Origin: GWA1-54-12 sp964489845
GTDB taxonomy: Bacteria > Patescibacteriota > Minisyncoccia > UBA6257 > GWB1-50-10
DNA length: 41,828 nucleotides
Assembly: GCA_964489845.1 (NCBI GenBank)
Contig: CAZAZV010000005.1
Coordinates: 1-41,828 of the forward strand
Direction: 5' to 3'
Shown here: positions 30,041-37,564 of the stretch, piece by piece
How the letters are laid out: each line of letters begins with the position of its first letter
Numbering within the stretch: position 1 is the stretch's first letter
Program-made: the position numbers and the translations under genes
The notes under the pieces: generated by a model
What the model was told of the DNA's origin: nothing
Seen by the model: the letters and a program-made list of their open reading frames with translations, nothing else
The model's database searches: none

Positions 30041-30722
30041 TGATAAACGGGAGAAGCTGGAGCGCCTCGCACGGCATTTTAGACACATTCCTTTTGTTGA
30101 TTTCGTGCTCCTCTCGGGCTCCATGGCGCTCGGAGAGGAACGGGACGACTCGGATTTCGACCTCATCGTCGGCGCCCGTGCGGGACGCATATTCACGGTA
30201 CGGTTCTGCTCTTATGTGTGGTTCAAGCTCATCGGCGCTCGCCGGGGACGCGGGGAAAAGCGGGCGAAGGACAAGCTCTGTTTCAACCACTTCGTGACAT
30301 CGGCGAGTTACCGCCTCCCGGAACCCCATAATCCCTACTGGGTCGCCTTATATCAGCATCTCATCCCCCTCTACGACAAAAATGGTGGGGGGAGGGGAAG
30401 CGATGGAAATGAAAATCCCGTCAAGGCATTTTTTATCGCAAACGCCGACTGGGCCGGCAAGCGAGAAAATTATGGGTATCCGATACCCATAAAGTTATCC
30501 ACAGCGCGCCGAATTATGGAGTGGGCACTCCGCGGGCGGATAGGGGACGAGGGAGAACGGTTTCTGAAAAAGCTGCAACTCAGACGGATTGAGGCGCACG
30601 TAGCGCATGATAAGGGGTATAACCCGCAGGTGCGGTACGACGATGAAGAAGTGCGGTTTCATATAGACACGCGCCGCATTGACGAATGGGTGCAGGAATG
30701 GTATACTAGAGATAGTAAGTAA
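30033..30722 (+). CDS. Nucleotidyltransferase-fold protein containing the 35-bp repeat
   Basis: The 229-aa protein has the polymerase-beta-type nucleotidyltransferase motif: GSMALGEERDDSDFDLIV with Gly29-Ser30 and Asp41/Asp43 as metal ligands. The substrate is unknown; such domains occur in antitoxins, tRNA enzymes and antibiotic-modifying enzymes. The third catalytic Asp is not obvious. Residues around YGYPIPIKLSTA are encoded by the inverted copy of the 35-bp palindromic repeat (30470-30504), which keeps the frame. The promoter of the next gene lies within its 3' end. Confidence 0.75.
   Translation: MSSDKREKLERLARHFRHIPFVDFVLLSGSMALGEERDDSDFDLIVGARAGRIFTVRFCSYVWFKLIGARRGRGEKRAKDKLCFNHFVTSASYRLPEPHNPYWVALYQHLIPLYDKNGGGRGSDGNENPVKAFFIANADWAGKRENYGYPIPIKLSTARRIMEWALRGRIGDEGERFLKKLQLRRIEAHVAHDKGYNPQVRYDDEEVRFHIDTRRIDEWVQEWYTRDSK
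30470..30504. repeat. 35-bp palindromic repeat, copy 2 (inside a gene)
   Basis: TTATGGGTATC-C-GATACCCATAA followed by AGTTATCCACAG: the inverted copy of 18575-18609, matching at 34 of 35 positions. TTATCCACA is a perfect DnaA box. It lies in frame inside the nucleotidyltransferase gene. Confidence 0.88.
30679..30707 (+). promoter_or_regulatory. Strong promoter of the paralogue A gene
   Basis: TTGACG (30679-30684), 17-nt spacer, TATACT (30702-30707) with an upstream TGG. It lies inside the coding end of the nucleotidyltransferase gene. The leader is about 70 nt. Confidence 0.7.
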
Positions 30723-30727
30723 GTAGA

Positions 30728-30775
30728 GGCACACGTTGTGTGCCCCGGGAAAAACCGAAAAAGGGAACGAAGGAG
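30728..30775 (+). promoter_or_regulatory. Leader hairpin and Shine-Dalgarno of paralogue A
   Basis: Perfect GGCACAC-GTT-GTGTGCC hairpin (30728-30744) near the 5' end of the transcript, then AGGAG (30771-30775) 8 nt before the ATG at 30784. Confidence 0.6.
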
Positions 30776-30783
30776 AGTGCGAG

Positions 30784-31368
30784 ATGGTTATCGCCGAATT
30801 CGTGACCGAACCACAGGCGGCTGAAATCATGGGCACGAATATGTTCGGATTTCAGGCACTCGCGAGATGCCTTGAGGCGCGGGTAGGGGTACGGCCGGAA
30901 GAACACAACGTTCCTTTTCCAGCCGACTTTCTCGACAAGCACCGCGACGACGCCGTGCTTGCCGTTGTCCCGCCACCGGAAAACATCATGCGCGTTCGCA
31001 TGGTTCAGTGCTTGAATGCCGCGGCGCAGAAGGAGTACCGGCAGTGGTCGCCGTTCTTCTTGGGATACCAGGGATTCCGCTGGGCGCTGCTCCGGAAGCA
31101 CGGCGTCACGGACTCGCTCGGCAAATCGTGGGAAGAACAGCAGCGGATGGTGCCGGAAGGAGAACGCATCGCATCATCGTACGTCTGCATCAATGTCGGC
31201 GCGATGGGTCTCATTAATGCGGGGGAGCCGCTCTTCGAGCAGACAACGCGGTGCCAGGGACTCGCGTCACCGGTCCACCTGAAGACGCCCGACTGCGGCA
31301 AGCTTCTGCTCCTGTACCACGCGCCAACCTCCCCGTTCTGCGGTCTCGCCACGGAATTCGTTCCGTGA
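30784..31368 (+). CDS. Unknown 194-aa protein, paralogue A
   Basis: Not assigned to a known family. It is related to the minus-strand protein at 31947-32705: both have EIMGxNMFG near the N-terminus, a later WxLxRK...S..KxWxEQQ block (here WALLRKHGVTDSLGKSWEEQ), and an E-x-LFE...RC block near the C-terminus (PLFEQTTRCQ). Soluble, several cysteines, no signal peptide. Independent unit with a strong promoter, hairpin leader, Shine-Dalgarno site and a very strong terminator, which suggests high expression. The start at 30784 is set by the Shine-Dalgarno spacing. Confidence 0.75.
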   Translation: MVIAEFVTEPQAAEIMGTNMFGFQALARCLEARVGVRPEEHNVPFPADFLDKHRDDAVLAVVPPPENIMRVRMVQCLNAAAQKEYRQWSPFFLGYQGFRWALLRKHGVTDSLGKSWEEQQRMVPEGERIASSYVCINVGAMGLINAGEPLFEQTTRCQGLASPVHLKTPDCGKLLLLYHAPTSPFCGLATEFVP

Positions 31369-31398
31369 GCGAAGCAGAGCTCCTTGTTGTGCTATCAT

Positions 31399-31434
31399 GG
31401 CCCCGCGCTATAACGCGGGGCCTGCTGTTTTTTC
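31399..31434 (+). terminator. Strong terminator after paralogue A
   Basis: Perfect 9-bp stem GGCCCCGCG-CTATAA-CGCGGGGCC followed by TGCTGTTTTTT. Confidence 0.9.
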
Positions 31435-31521
31435 TCCACGAGAACAGCAGAAACAACAGAAATTCCTACCATGGACTCTTGAAACTGCGCGTGAGAGCAA
31501 GCCCAGCGCTCGATAGGAAAA

Positions 31522-31551
31522 TTGCAGGGTGGATAAGCGGTGTAGTAAGAT
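31522..31551 (+). promoter_or_regulatory. tRNA-Gln promoter
   Basis: TTGCAG (31522-31527), 18-nt spacer, TAAGAT (31546-31551), 17 nt before the tRNA. Same -10 and spacing as the tRNA-Gly-like gene. Confidence 0.6.
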
Positions 31552-31568
31552 ACGCTTAAGAGATTGAT

Positions 31569-31640
31569 TGCGGGGTGGTGCAATTGGTAACACGCCTGCC
31601 TTTGGAGCAGGAATTCCAGGTTCGAACCCTGGCCCCGCAG
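31569..31640 (+). tRNA. tRNA-Gln (TTG)
   Basis: 72-nt cloverleaf: acceptor TGCGGGG/CCCCGCA, anticodon stem CCTGC/GCAGG with loop CTTTGGA (anticodon TTG), T arm CCAGG-TTCGAAC-CCTGG, discriminator G as in other tRNA-Gln, no encoded CCA. Unlike tRNA-Val and tRNA-Pro, no copy of its 3' end is found downstream. Confidence 0.95.
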
Positions 31641-31682
31641 CTGACAGAAGTTATCCGAAACGAAGTGAGGTTACAACTTTGT

Positions 31683-31773
31683 CATCCCGAGGAGTGAAAC
31701 GACGAGGGGATACATTGCGAGGAACGAGCGCTTAGAAATTCATCATCCCGAGGAGCTTGCAACGAGGGGATGC
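31683..31773. repeat. Two CATCCCGAGGAG...GAGGGGAT repeats
   Basis: The units start at about 31683 and 31744; each has CATCCCGAGGAG, a short variable centre and GAGGGGAT, and can fold as a hairpin. The same unit, with CGTCCCGAGGAG, is built into both tRNA-linked elements (about 17887 and 28566). This 306-base gap between tRNA-Gln and the minus-strand gene contains no gene I can support. Confidence 0.6.
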
Positions 31774-31865
31774 CTAAATGAGGAAATACCCCGCAAGAGG
31801 CGGTCATTCTTCCGGATTCGCTTGGCAAAAAGTTCGGATTTCATTCAGGCAATTCGCTGTATCAT

Positions 31866-31906
31866 GAGAAAAGAGCCTCCGGCGAAAAAATTTCGCGTGG
31901 AGGCTC
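31866..31906 (-). terminator. Terminator of paralogue B
   Basis: 8-bp stem GAGCCTCC/GGAGGCTC (31873-31880, 31899-31906) with an inner GCGAAA/TTTCGC helix; on the minus strand it is followed by TTTTCTC. Confidence 0.75.
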
Positions 31907-31946
31907 AAGGTGATCAAGAGGATCGAATCCTCAAGTATCCAAGGTT

Positions 31947-32705
31947 CTATTCGGACTTCCGGGCAGGGGCAAGACCGAGGAAGTCGACGCGGCAGTCATC
32001 CCAGCGGCTGCTGACGTACAGACCGTCAGCACCAAAGAACCCAACGACGACCCGGCAGCCGTCCGAAGTCACATCCGAACAGCGAACGTAGATTTTTTCG
32101 AACAGCCGTTCGTCCGTCGCGAGGAAGTGGCCGATGATCGTGTAGGTCATCACGCGAGCTTTGGGCGTTTCCTCGTTTTTGCCGAGGAGTGCTTGCTGCT
32201 CTTGCCAGTTCTTCGATGTCGAGTTGTCGATCTGGGTTTTCCGGATGAGCTGCCATTCCGTTTCTCCGCGATCCTTGGCGAAGGACTCTTTGTTGTACCA
32301 GCCCTGGTTGTAGAACAACTTGACCTTGCTGCGGACCTCGAGAATCGAGAGCGGGAAGATCGCGACGAGGATGTGTGTGTCCTTGCACTCCTCAAGCGTT
32401 GCTTCCGAGAACGGGATTTCCGAGAGGGCGGCGAACTGCTGCTTCGTGGGGTTCACCCCGAAGAGTTTGATCGCTTCCTCAATACCGAACATGTTTCGGC
32501 CCATGATTTCACGGGTGCGCCTTTGGCTCGTGGTCGGTTCGAATCCTCCGTTGCTGATGAGTCTCACCACTTTCGCGGCAAGATCATTGCCCTTCGAGTC
32601 GATGACTTTCTGGGCGAGTTCGTCGGTGAGACCTGCGGTCTCGAGTTTTAGAAGCACTTCGTGCTCCTTGTGCACCGACAGGGTACGGCTCATCATGGCT
32701 TCCAT
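31947..32705 (-). CDS. Unknown 252-aa protein, paralogue B
   Basis: Not assigned to a known family. Residues about 10-65 form a helical N-terminal module (TAGLTDELAQKVIDSKGNDL) absent from paralogue A. From REIMGRNMFGIEEAI onward it parallels paralogue A, including WQLIRKTQIDNSTSKNWQEQ and ERLFEKIYVRCSD. Soluble, no signal peptide. Start at 32705 fits an AGGAGG Shine-Dalgarno (32717-32712) with 6-nt spacing; a further upstream frame lacks such a site. It has a near-consensus promoter and its own terminator. With paralogue A it flanks tRNA-Gln in convergent orientation. Confidence 0.78.
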   Translation of the reverse strand: MEAMMSRTLSVHKEHEVLLKLETAGLTDELAQKVIDSKGNDLAAKVVRLISNGGFEPTTSQRRTREIMGRNMFGIEEAIKLFGVNPTKQQFAALSEIPFSEATLEECKDTHILVAIFPLSILEVRSKVKLFYNQGWYNKESFAKDRGETEWQLIRKTQIDNSTSKNWQEQQALLGKNEETPKARVMTYTIIGHFLATDERLFEKIYVRCSDVTSDGCRVVVGFFGADGLYVSSRWDDCRVDFLGLAPARKSE

Positions 32706-32751
32706 GACATACCTCCTGTGTGGTATTTGGAGTTTATTAAAGAACAGCACC

Positions 32752-32780
32752 ATTATATCATCAATGAGTTAATTAGTCAA
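32752..32780 (-). promoter_or_regulatory. Near-consensus promoter of paralogue B
   Basis: Minus strand: TTGACT (32780-32775), 17-nt spacer, TATAAT (32757-32752). One of the strongest promoters in the window; the leader is about 40 nt and carries AGGAGG. Confidence 0.8.
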
Positions 32781-32801
32781 GATAGCGCGAAGGCCATGAG
32801 A

Positions 32802-32810
32802 TGGTAGAAT
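32802..32810 (+). promoter_or_regulatory. Extended -10 of the hydrolase gene
   Basis: TGG-TAGAAT (TAGAAT 32805-32810) ending 9 nt before the ATG at 32820. Confidence 0.5.
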
Positions 32811-32819
32811 AAAAGTGCA

Positions 32820-33575
32820 ATGGAGTTGGATATTCTGCGAACCCGTTTCAAAGGAGACGTCGTCTGCGAGTTTCTCCCGCCCAGGAAAGAAAGCAACGAC
32901 GTCGTTATCCTTGCGAGCGGCGTACCCGGCTACCCCGGCTGCAGCGACCTTTTAAGATTCATCTCCGACAGGGGATACTGGGCGTTCCTCCCCCGATACC
33001 GCGGCAGCTGGGAAAGCGGCGGAAAATTTCTCCGAAAGCCGCCGACGGAAGACATCCTCGACGTCGTGGATGAACTGTCGAAGGGGTTCACCGACATCTG
33101 GAACGGGCGGACGTACAAGCTCGAGAAACCGAACGTGTATATCATCGGCAACAGCTTCGGCGGTGCGGCCACTCTCTTCGCCTCGCTTGACGCACGCGTG
33201 AAGAAAGTCGCCTTGCTCTCGCCGTCTGTCGACTGGAAAGCCGAGCTGCAGCGCGACCTGATGGACTGGCTCGAAAAATTCATGGAGGACGCGTTCGGCG
33301 AAGGATACCGTTTCGGCGTAAGGGAGTGGAAGAAGTTGAAAGCGGGGAAGTTTTACAATCCAGCGACGAGAATAGACGAATTCAATGGCAAGAAAATACT
33401 GATATTCCATGCGAGGAACGACGATATCATTTTCTACGACCTCGTCAAAACGTTCGCGGAGCGGACAAAGTCATCGTTCGTCACTCTGAAGCGCGACGGA
33501 CACCTTTTCCTCTCATGCGTCTCTCGGAGAAAAATATGGAGAACCGTCGAGAGATTTTTCAAAGCCGAGCGGTGA
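32820..33575 (+). CDS. Alpha/beta hydrolase-fold protein
   Basis: A 251-aa cytosolic hydrolase of unknown substrate. It has the nucleophile elbow GNSFGG (Ser112), an acidic candidate in ARNDDI (Asp201 or Asp202) and a C-terminal histidine in RDGHLF (His228), the usual order Ser-Asp-His. An oxyanion-type loop GVPGYPG and the segment PRYRGSWESGG resemble peptidase-like or esterase-like members of the fold. No signal peptide. Transcribed from a close -10; the M23 peptidase gene starts 10 nt downstream. Confidence 0.85.
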   Translation: MELDILRTRFKGDVVCEFLPPRKESNDVVILASGVPGYPGCSDLLRFISDRGYWAFLPRYRGSWESGGKFLRKPPTEDILDVVDELSKGFTDIWNGRTYKLEKPNVYIIGNSFGGAATLFASLDARVKKVALLSPSVDWKAELQRDLMDWLEKFMEDAFGEGYRFGVREWKKLKAGKFYNPATRIDEFNGKKILIFHARNDDIIFYDLVKTFAERTKSSFVTLKRDGHLFLSCVSRRKIWRTVERFFKAER

Positions 33576-33585
33576 CGCCCTATCC

Positions 33586-34569
33586 GTGAAAAAACTCATC
33601 ATACTCCCGCTCGTTGTGGCTGCGCTCGCCGTCGTCGGTGCGCTTTCCTTGAAGAGCAGTCAAACCGTTATTCAGCCGCCTGCGGTGGGCGAAGTCGAAC
33701 CGTATCAGGCAAGTATCGAAACAGTCATCGCGCCGACGGCAACGGTCCCCTTTGCCACATTGACAACGGCGACATCTTCAGCGGAAGCGGTCTCCTCCAC
33801 GATTCCGTCGCCTTCGATTGAACTGGTGCCGGGCGGGGGCGTCAGTCAGGGCAATACGCTTCGCATCATCCTCAAGCATTATCCCGTGAAGCCGACGCTG
33901 AAATTCGGGGACAAGCCATACAGCCTTTTCAAGTATGGCGGCGATTGGAATGCTCTCATTCCCCTCGGCGTCGACGCGCTCACGGGGATGGCGAAACTCA
34001 CTGTCGGCTCGACAACGGAGAGCGTGGCGATAGAACCCGCCCACTTCAACGTCGTAACCATTGCTTTACCGGATCTCCTCACAACGCCGCAGGAAATCGC
34101 AACGTACGAGGCGGAACGGAAAACCATCCTCACCGCGTACGGCGCATCCGTTCCGAGCGCACAGTTCGCGAAGCCATTCGGCGAGCCGCTCGACGATATC
34201 ACCGTCACGAATCCCTTCGGCGTAACGTACGTCGACCCATCGGACCATAAGCGGACGTTCCATAACGGCATCGACTTGAGAGCTGCCGTCGGGACGCCCG
34301 TCAAAGCCGTGAACGACGGCGTGGTGAAAATCGCGGCCGACTACCTCCTCGAGGGAAACTTCGTGATGCTCGACCACGGGTTCGGCATATTCTCCGACTA
34401 CCTCCACTTGAGCAAAATTTTGGTGAGTCCCGGCGAGCGGGTGACGAAGGGGCAAGTCATCGGTCTCTCCGGCGAGAGCGGGGAAGCCGTCGGCCCGCAC
34501 CTGCACTTTATTATCAAAGTAGACGATGTGCCGGTCGCTCCGCTCGCTTTTATCGGGCTGTGGCGGTAA
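33586..34569 (+). CDS. M23-family (LytM-type) peptidase, exported
   Basis: Predicted peptidoglycan endopeptidase or a LytM-like regulator. The 327-aa protein starts with GTG, has an N-terminal signal/anchor (about residues 2-20), a Thr/Ser-rich linker, an Ig-like segment with GNTLRIILKHYPVKPTL, and a C-terminal M23 domain with zinc ligands His226 and Asp230 (HNGIDLRA) and His305/His307 (HLHF). All key residues are present, so it should be active outside the membrane. It may help remodel the cell's own wall or act on a host wall; the latter is speculation. Coupled to the hydrolase gene. Confidence 0.9.
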   Translation: MKKLIILPLVVAALAVVGALSLKSSQTVIQPPAVGEVEPYQASIETVIAPTATVPFATLTTATSSAEAVSSTIPSPSIELVPGGGVSQGNTLRIILKHYPVKPTLKFGDKPYSLFKYGGDWNALIPLGVDALTGMAKLTVGSTTESVAIEPAHFNVVTIALPDLLTTPQEIATYEAERKTILTAYGASVPSAQFAKPFGEPLDDITVTNPFGVTYVDPSDHKRTFHNGIDLRAAVGTPVKAVNDGVVKIAADYLLEGNFVMLDHGFGIFSDYLHLSKILVSPGERVTKGQVIGLSGESGEAVGPHLHFIIKVDDVPVAPLAFIGLWR

Positions 34570-34678
34570 TCCACCGCGGCTTCAGCCTCTCCCACCACCC
34601 GCTCGCGACGGTGGAGACGAAAAACGCCACGAAGAAACTCGGACGTCGTACGCCATAGCACCATCATACACGGTGCGG

Positions 34679-34684
34679 TATACT
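34679..34684 (+). promoter_or_regulatory. -10 of the MliC-domain gene
   Basis: TATACT ending 7 nt before the ATG at 34692; leaderless. No clear -35. Confidence 0.5.
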
Positions 34685-34691
34685 TGCATAC

Positions 34692-35639
34692 ATGGTGCGT
34701 AAACTGATTACCGGACTCGTCGCGCTCGTCGTGATCGCGTTCGGCGTGTGGTATGTAACAAGCAAGGCGCGCATCCTGGAGAAGGGCACGGACAAACTTA
34801 TTAACACCGCGCTCTATACCTGCGACGGCGGCAAGACGATTACCGCTTCGTTCTACGAGGGTCCGCCGGCACCGATGCCGAAACCGGGCGAGCCGCCGAC
34901 GTCGAATGACAGTGTTGTTCTCACCTTCGAGAGCGGCTCGAGCATCATGCTCGGGAGAACTGTCTCGGCGGACGGCGGACGCTACGTGAACACCGACGAG
35001 TCGTTCGTCTTTTGGGACAAAGGAAATAACGCGCTCGTGCTGCAAAACGGCGCGGAGAAGGATTACACAGGATGCATGACGGGCGACGGGGGCGCGCTGC
35101 AAACCGTCTCAACGGGGAAGGGAATCACCTTCAGCTATCCTGACGACTTCGGTCTCGCGACGATGCCGGAGCAGGTGCTCGCGAAATCGTACATTCCACC
35201 CTGCAACGAGGGATTTAATTACTGCCTGTACTACGACGGAGCCGACTATCAGGGAACCAATTTCGAGAGTGCGGGCATCGGCATCACTGCCCGAACCGAC
35301 CTTTCAACAAGCACCTGCCTCTCCGCTCCTCCTCTGGGGTACACGAGGCCACTTGTGACGACAACGACTGTCAATGCGGCGTATGCCGCGAGCGTCATGG
35401 GACCTGCGGGCGATGCGGGTGCGGGGCACTATGCGGCGGGTTCGGTCTATCGCCTCCTTTTCGGCAATACCTGTTACGAGTTCGAAACGCGCATCGGCGA
35501 GACGCAATTCGCGAATTATCCGCCGGGAGCGATATTGCAATTCACCGACGCCGCACGGACGACGCTGCAGCAACGGCTCCGGAATATCCTCGACGGAGTC
35601 GCGCTTACGGGAAACGGTACGCAGGTTGTCTTCCCTTGA
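34692..35639 (+). CDS. MliC-domain (lysozyme-inhibitor-like) exported protein
   Basis: The 315-aa protein has an N-terminal membrane anchor or signal (about residues 5-22), then a domain at about 42-128 with the MliC pattern: LYTCDGGKTITASFYEG, GGRYVNTDESFVFWDKGNNA, and a closing EKDYTGC, so the two domain cysteines are present. MliC/PliC proteins inhibit C-type lysozyme outside the membrane. The C-terminal 180 residues, with paired cysteines, are unrecognised. It lies after an M23 peptidase, giving a cell-wall-protection context. No lipobox is visible; it would be membrane-anchored. Confidence 0.8.
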   Translation: MVRKLITGLVALVVIAFGVWYVTSKARILEKGTDKLINTALYTCDGGKTITASFYEGPPAPMPKPGEPPTSNDSVVLTFESGSSIMLGRTVSADGGRYVNTDESFVFWDKGNNALVLQNGAEKDYTGCMTGDGGALQTVSTGKGITFSYPDDFGLATMPEQVLAKSYIPPCNEGFNYCLYYDGADYQGTNFESAGIGITARTDLSTSTCLSAPPLGYTRPLVTTTTVNAAYAASVMGPAGDAGAGHYAAGSVYRLLFGNTCYEFETRIGETQFANYPPGAILQFTDAARTTLQQRLRNILDGVALTGNGTQVVFP

Positions 35640-35664
35640 CAAGAGCGCCGATTCCCTCTATTCT
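35636..35664 (+). promoter_or_regulatory. Orphan promoter before a non-coding region
   Basis: TTGACA (35636-35641), 17-nt spacer, TATTCT (35659-35664). No start codon for a supported gene follows for 200 nt, so it probably drives the candidate small RNA. Confidence 0.6.
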
Positions 35665-35670
35665 TTCGGC

Positions 35671-35846
35671 AGAATACCTTATTAATTTCATACAAGATAG
35701 ATTCGGAAGCTCCGCGCCCCTCTTTTTCGTCGCCAGCTTTTCTTTTTTCGCCAACATTGGCGTTCACGGAGTTTCCTCCTGTACTTACTGTGTTGTGCCC
35801 GCCCCGCGCTGCTTTTGCCTCCTTGCAGCAGCACGGGGCTCTTTTT
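35671..35846 (+). ncRNA. Candidate small RNA
   Basis: About 175 nt between a good promoter and a strong terminator, with no supportable reading frame. It contains an exposed-looking TTTCCTCCTG, which could pair with Shine-Dalgarno sequences, and GCCAACATTGGC, a small hairpin. On the other strand the same place reads AGGAGGAAACTCC before GTG, which I judged less likely to be a gene. Prediction only. Confidence 0.4.
35801..35846 (+). terminator. Strong terminator of the candidate small RNA
   Basis: GCCCCG-c-GCTGC (35801-35812) pairs with GCAGC-a-CGGGGC (35828-35839), followed by TCTTTTTT. It directly precedes the -10 of the oxidase gene. Confidence 0.85.
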
Positions 35847-35853
35847 TATTTGA

Positions 35854-35859
35854 TATAAT
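35854..35859 (+). promoter_or_regulatory. -10 of the FAD-linked oxidase gene
   Basis: Perfect TATAAT ending 8 nt before the ATG at 35868; leaderless. The -35 region overlaps the terminator T-run. Confidence 0.55.
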
Positions 35860-35867
35860 GAAACCCT

Positions 35868-37529
35868 ATGGCAACAGACGAGTACAACGCCTGTAAAGAA
35901 AAGATAAGGTCATGCTTCAAAGGAGATATAGACGACGGCCCCGAGACATTGAAGCGATATAGCAGGGACTATTCTATTTTCAGCGTGCAGCCGAAGCTCG
36001 TCGTCTTCCCGAAAGATACGGAAGACGTAGAGAAACTCGTCGCGTTCGCGGAGGAAGAAAGACGGCAGGGGAAAAACATTTCGCTCACCGGGCGCTCCGC
36101 TGGCACGGACATGGGTGGGGGACCGCTCAATGACGGTATCATTGTCGAATTCGCCCGCTACATGAACCGCATCGGCGAACTCACGGATGAATCCATACGC
36201 GTCGAGCCAGGCGTGTATTTTCATGATTTGGAACCGAAGCTAAAAGAACGGGGGCTTCTATACCCCTCATACCCAGCCTCAAAGGATTTGTGCGCGCTCG
36301 GCGGGATGCTCTCGAACAATTCCGGCGGAGAGAAGAGTTTGGCATACGGCAAGACGGAAGATTACGTCGAGGAACTGGATATGGTATGGCGCGACGGGAA
36401 GAAACACACCATCCGCCCGCTCTCGAAGAGCGAGCTTGAAGACAAAATGAAGCAAGACGACCTTGAGGGGGAGGTGTACCGGAATGTATGCAAGCTCATT
36501 GAGGACAATCGCGCGCTTATTGAGCAAGCACGTCCGCAAATTCACAAGAATTCCGCCGGCTACTATCTCTGGAACGTCTGGGACGGGAAGACATTCAATT
36601 TGCAGAAGCTCCTCGTCGGCTCGCAGGGAACGCTCGGACTTGTCGTCGGAGCGAAACTACGGTTGTTGAAAGCGAAGCGGTATCAACATCTCGCCGTCGT
36701 GTTTTTGAATGACGTGAAACCGCTCGCGGACATCATCGTCGCCACTCTGAAATTCCATCCCGAGAGTCTTGAATCGTATGATGACAAGACATTCCGTATC
36801 GCGCTCAAGTTCATTCCGGAGATTATGAAACTGATGAAGGGGAACGCGCTCGTGCTCGCGTGGCAGTTTCTCCCCGAACTTTTCATGGTACTCAAGGGCG
36901 GTGTGCCGCGCATGCTCATTCTTGCGGAGTTTACGTCCGATGACAAGGGAGAACTTGATGCTCGCGTGCGGCAGTTTATGGAAGCGATGAAGCCGTTCGG
37001 TGTACGGGTGCGAAACACGCGGAGCGAACGGGAAGCGGAGAAATATTTCACGATTCGGAGGCAGAGTTTCAATCTCCTGCACAGCCACGCCGAGGGAAGA
37101 TACGCCGCGCCGTTCATCGACGACCTCATCGTGAAACCGGAATACCTGCCGAAATTCTTGCCAGAGCTCGACGACATCCTTGCCCGCTATAAAGACAAGA
37201 TGCTCTACACCGTCGCAGGGCATCCCGGCGACGGCAACTTCCACATCATTCCGCTTATGGATATGGCGGATGCGAGCGTGCGCGCGGCGATTCCGCAGCT
37301 GATGCACGAAGTGTACAACCTCGTCCTCTCGTATCACGGTTCCATCACCGCCGAGCACAACGACGGGCTCATCCGCTCATCGTACCTGAAGCAGATGTAT
37401 GGCGACAAGGTGTATCGCTTGTTCGAGGAGGTGAAGCGGATTTTCGACCCCGACGGCATCTTCAATCCGCGGAAGAAAGTCGGTCTCACATGGGCGGACG
37501 CGGAACGTTGTATAATAAAGGGGAACTAG
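35868..37529 (+). CDS. FAD-linked oxidase (GlcD / D-lactate dehydrogenase type)
   Basis: Flavoprotein that probably oxidises a 2-hydroxy acid such as D-lactate or glycolate. The 553-aa protein has the FAD-binding type 4 domain (about residues 40-260) with SLTGRSAGTDMGGGPLND and ALGGMLSNNSGGEKSLAYGK, and the FAD-oxidase C-terminal domain with TVAGHPGDGNFHIIP, TAEHNDGLIRSSYLK and FDPDGIFNPRKK. No C-terminal Fe-S domain, so electrons must go to a separate acceptor. The nearest neighbours give no pathway context. It converges with dnaX. Confidence 0.88.
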   Translation: MATDEYNACKEKIRSCFKGDIDDGPETLKRYSRDYSIFSVQPKLVVFPKDTEDVEKLVAFAEEERRQGKNISLTGRSAGTDMGGGPLNDGIIVEFARYMNRIGELTDESIRVEPGVYFHDLEPKLKERGLLYPSYPASKDLCALGGMLSNNSGGEKSLAYGKTEDYVEELDMVWRDGKKHTIRPLSKSELEDKMKQDDLEGEVYRNVCKLIEDNRALIEQARPQIHKNSAGYYLWNVWDGKTFNLQKLLVGSQGTLGLVVGAKLRLLKAKRYQHLAVVFLNDVKPLADIIVATLKFHPESLESYDDKTFRIALKFIPEIMKLMKGNALVLAWQFLPELFMVLKGGVPRMLILAEFTSDDKGELDARVRQFMEAMKPFGVRVRNTRSEREAEKYFTIRRQSFNLLHSHAEGRYAAPFIDDLIVKPEYLPKFLPELDDILARYKDKMLYTVAGHPGDGNFHIIPLMDMADASVRAAIPQLMHEVYNLVLSYHGSITAEHNDGLIRSSYLKQMYGDKVYRLFEEVKRIFDPDGIFNPRKKVGLTWADAERCIIKGN

Positions 37530-37564
37530 TGCCCTCCGGAAGAGTTATAAGAAAGTGAGCGTGT

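Noticed and set aside
31822..32091. 89-codon plus-strand frame in the region after tRNA-Gln
   Set aside because: It passes through the terminator of paralogue B and then antisense to its coding region; no ribosome site.
35516..35767. Minus-strand small protein starting GTG after AGGAGG (spacing 7)
   Set aside because: The Shine-Dalgarno is good, but the frame runs antisense into the MliC-domain gene, composition is unlike a protein, and plus-strand promoter and terminator signals fit a small RNA better.
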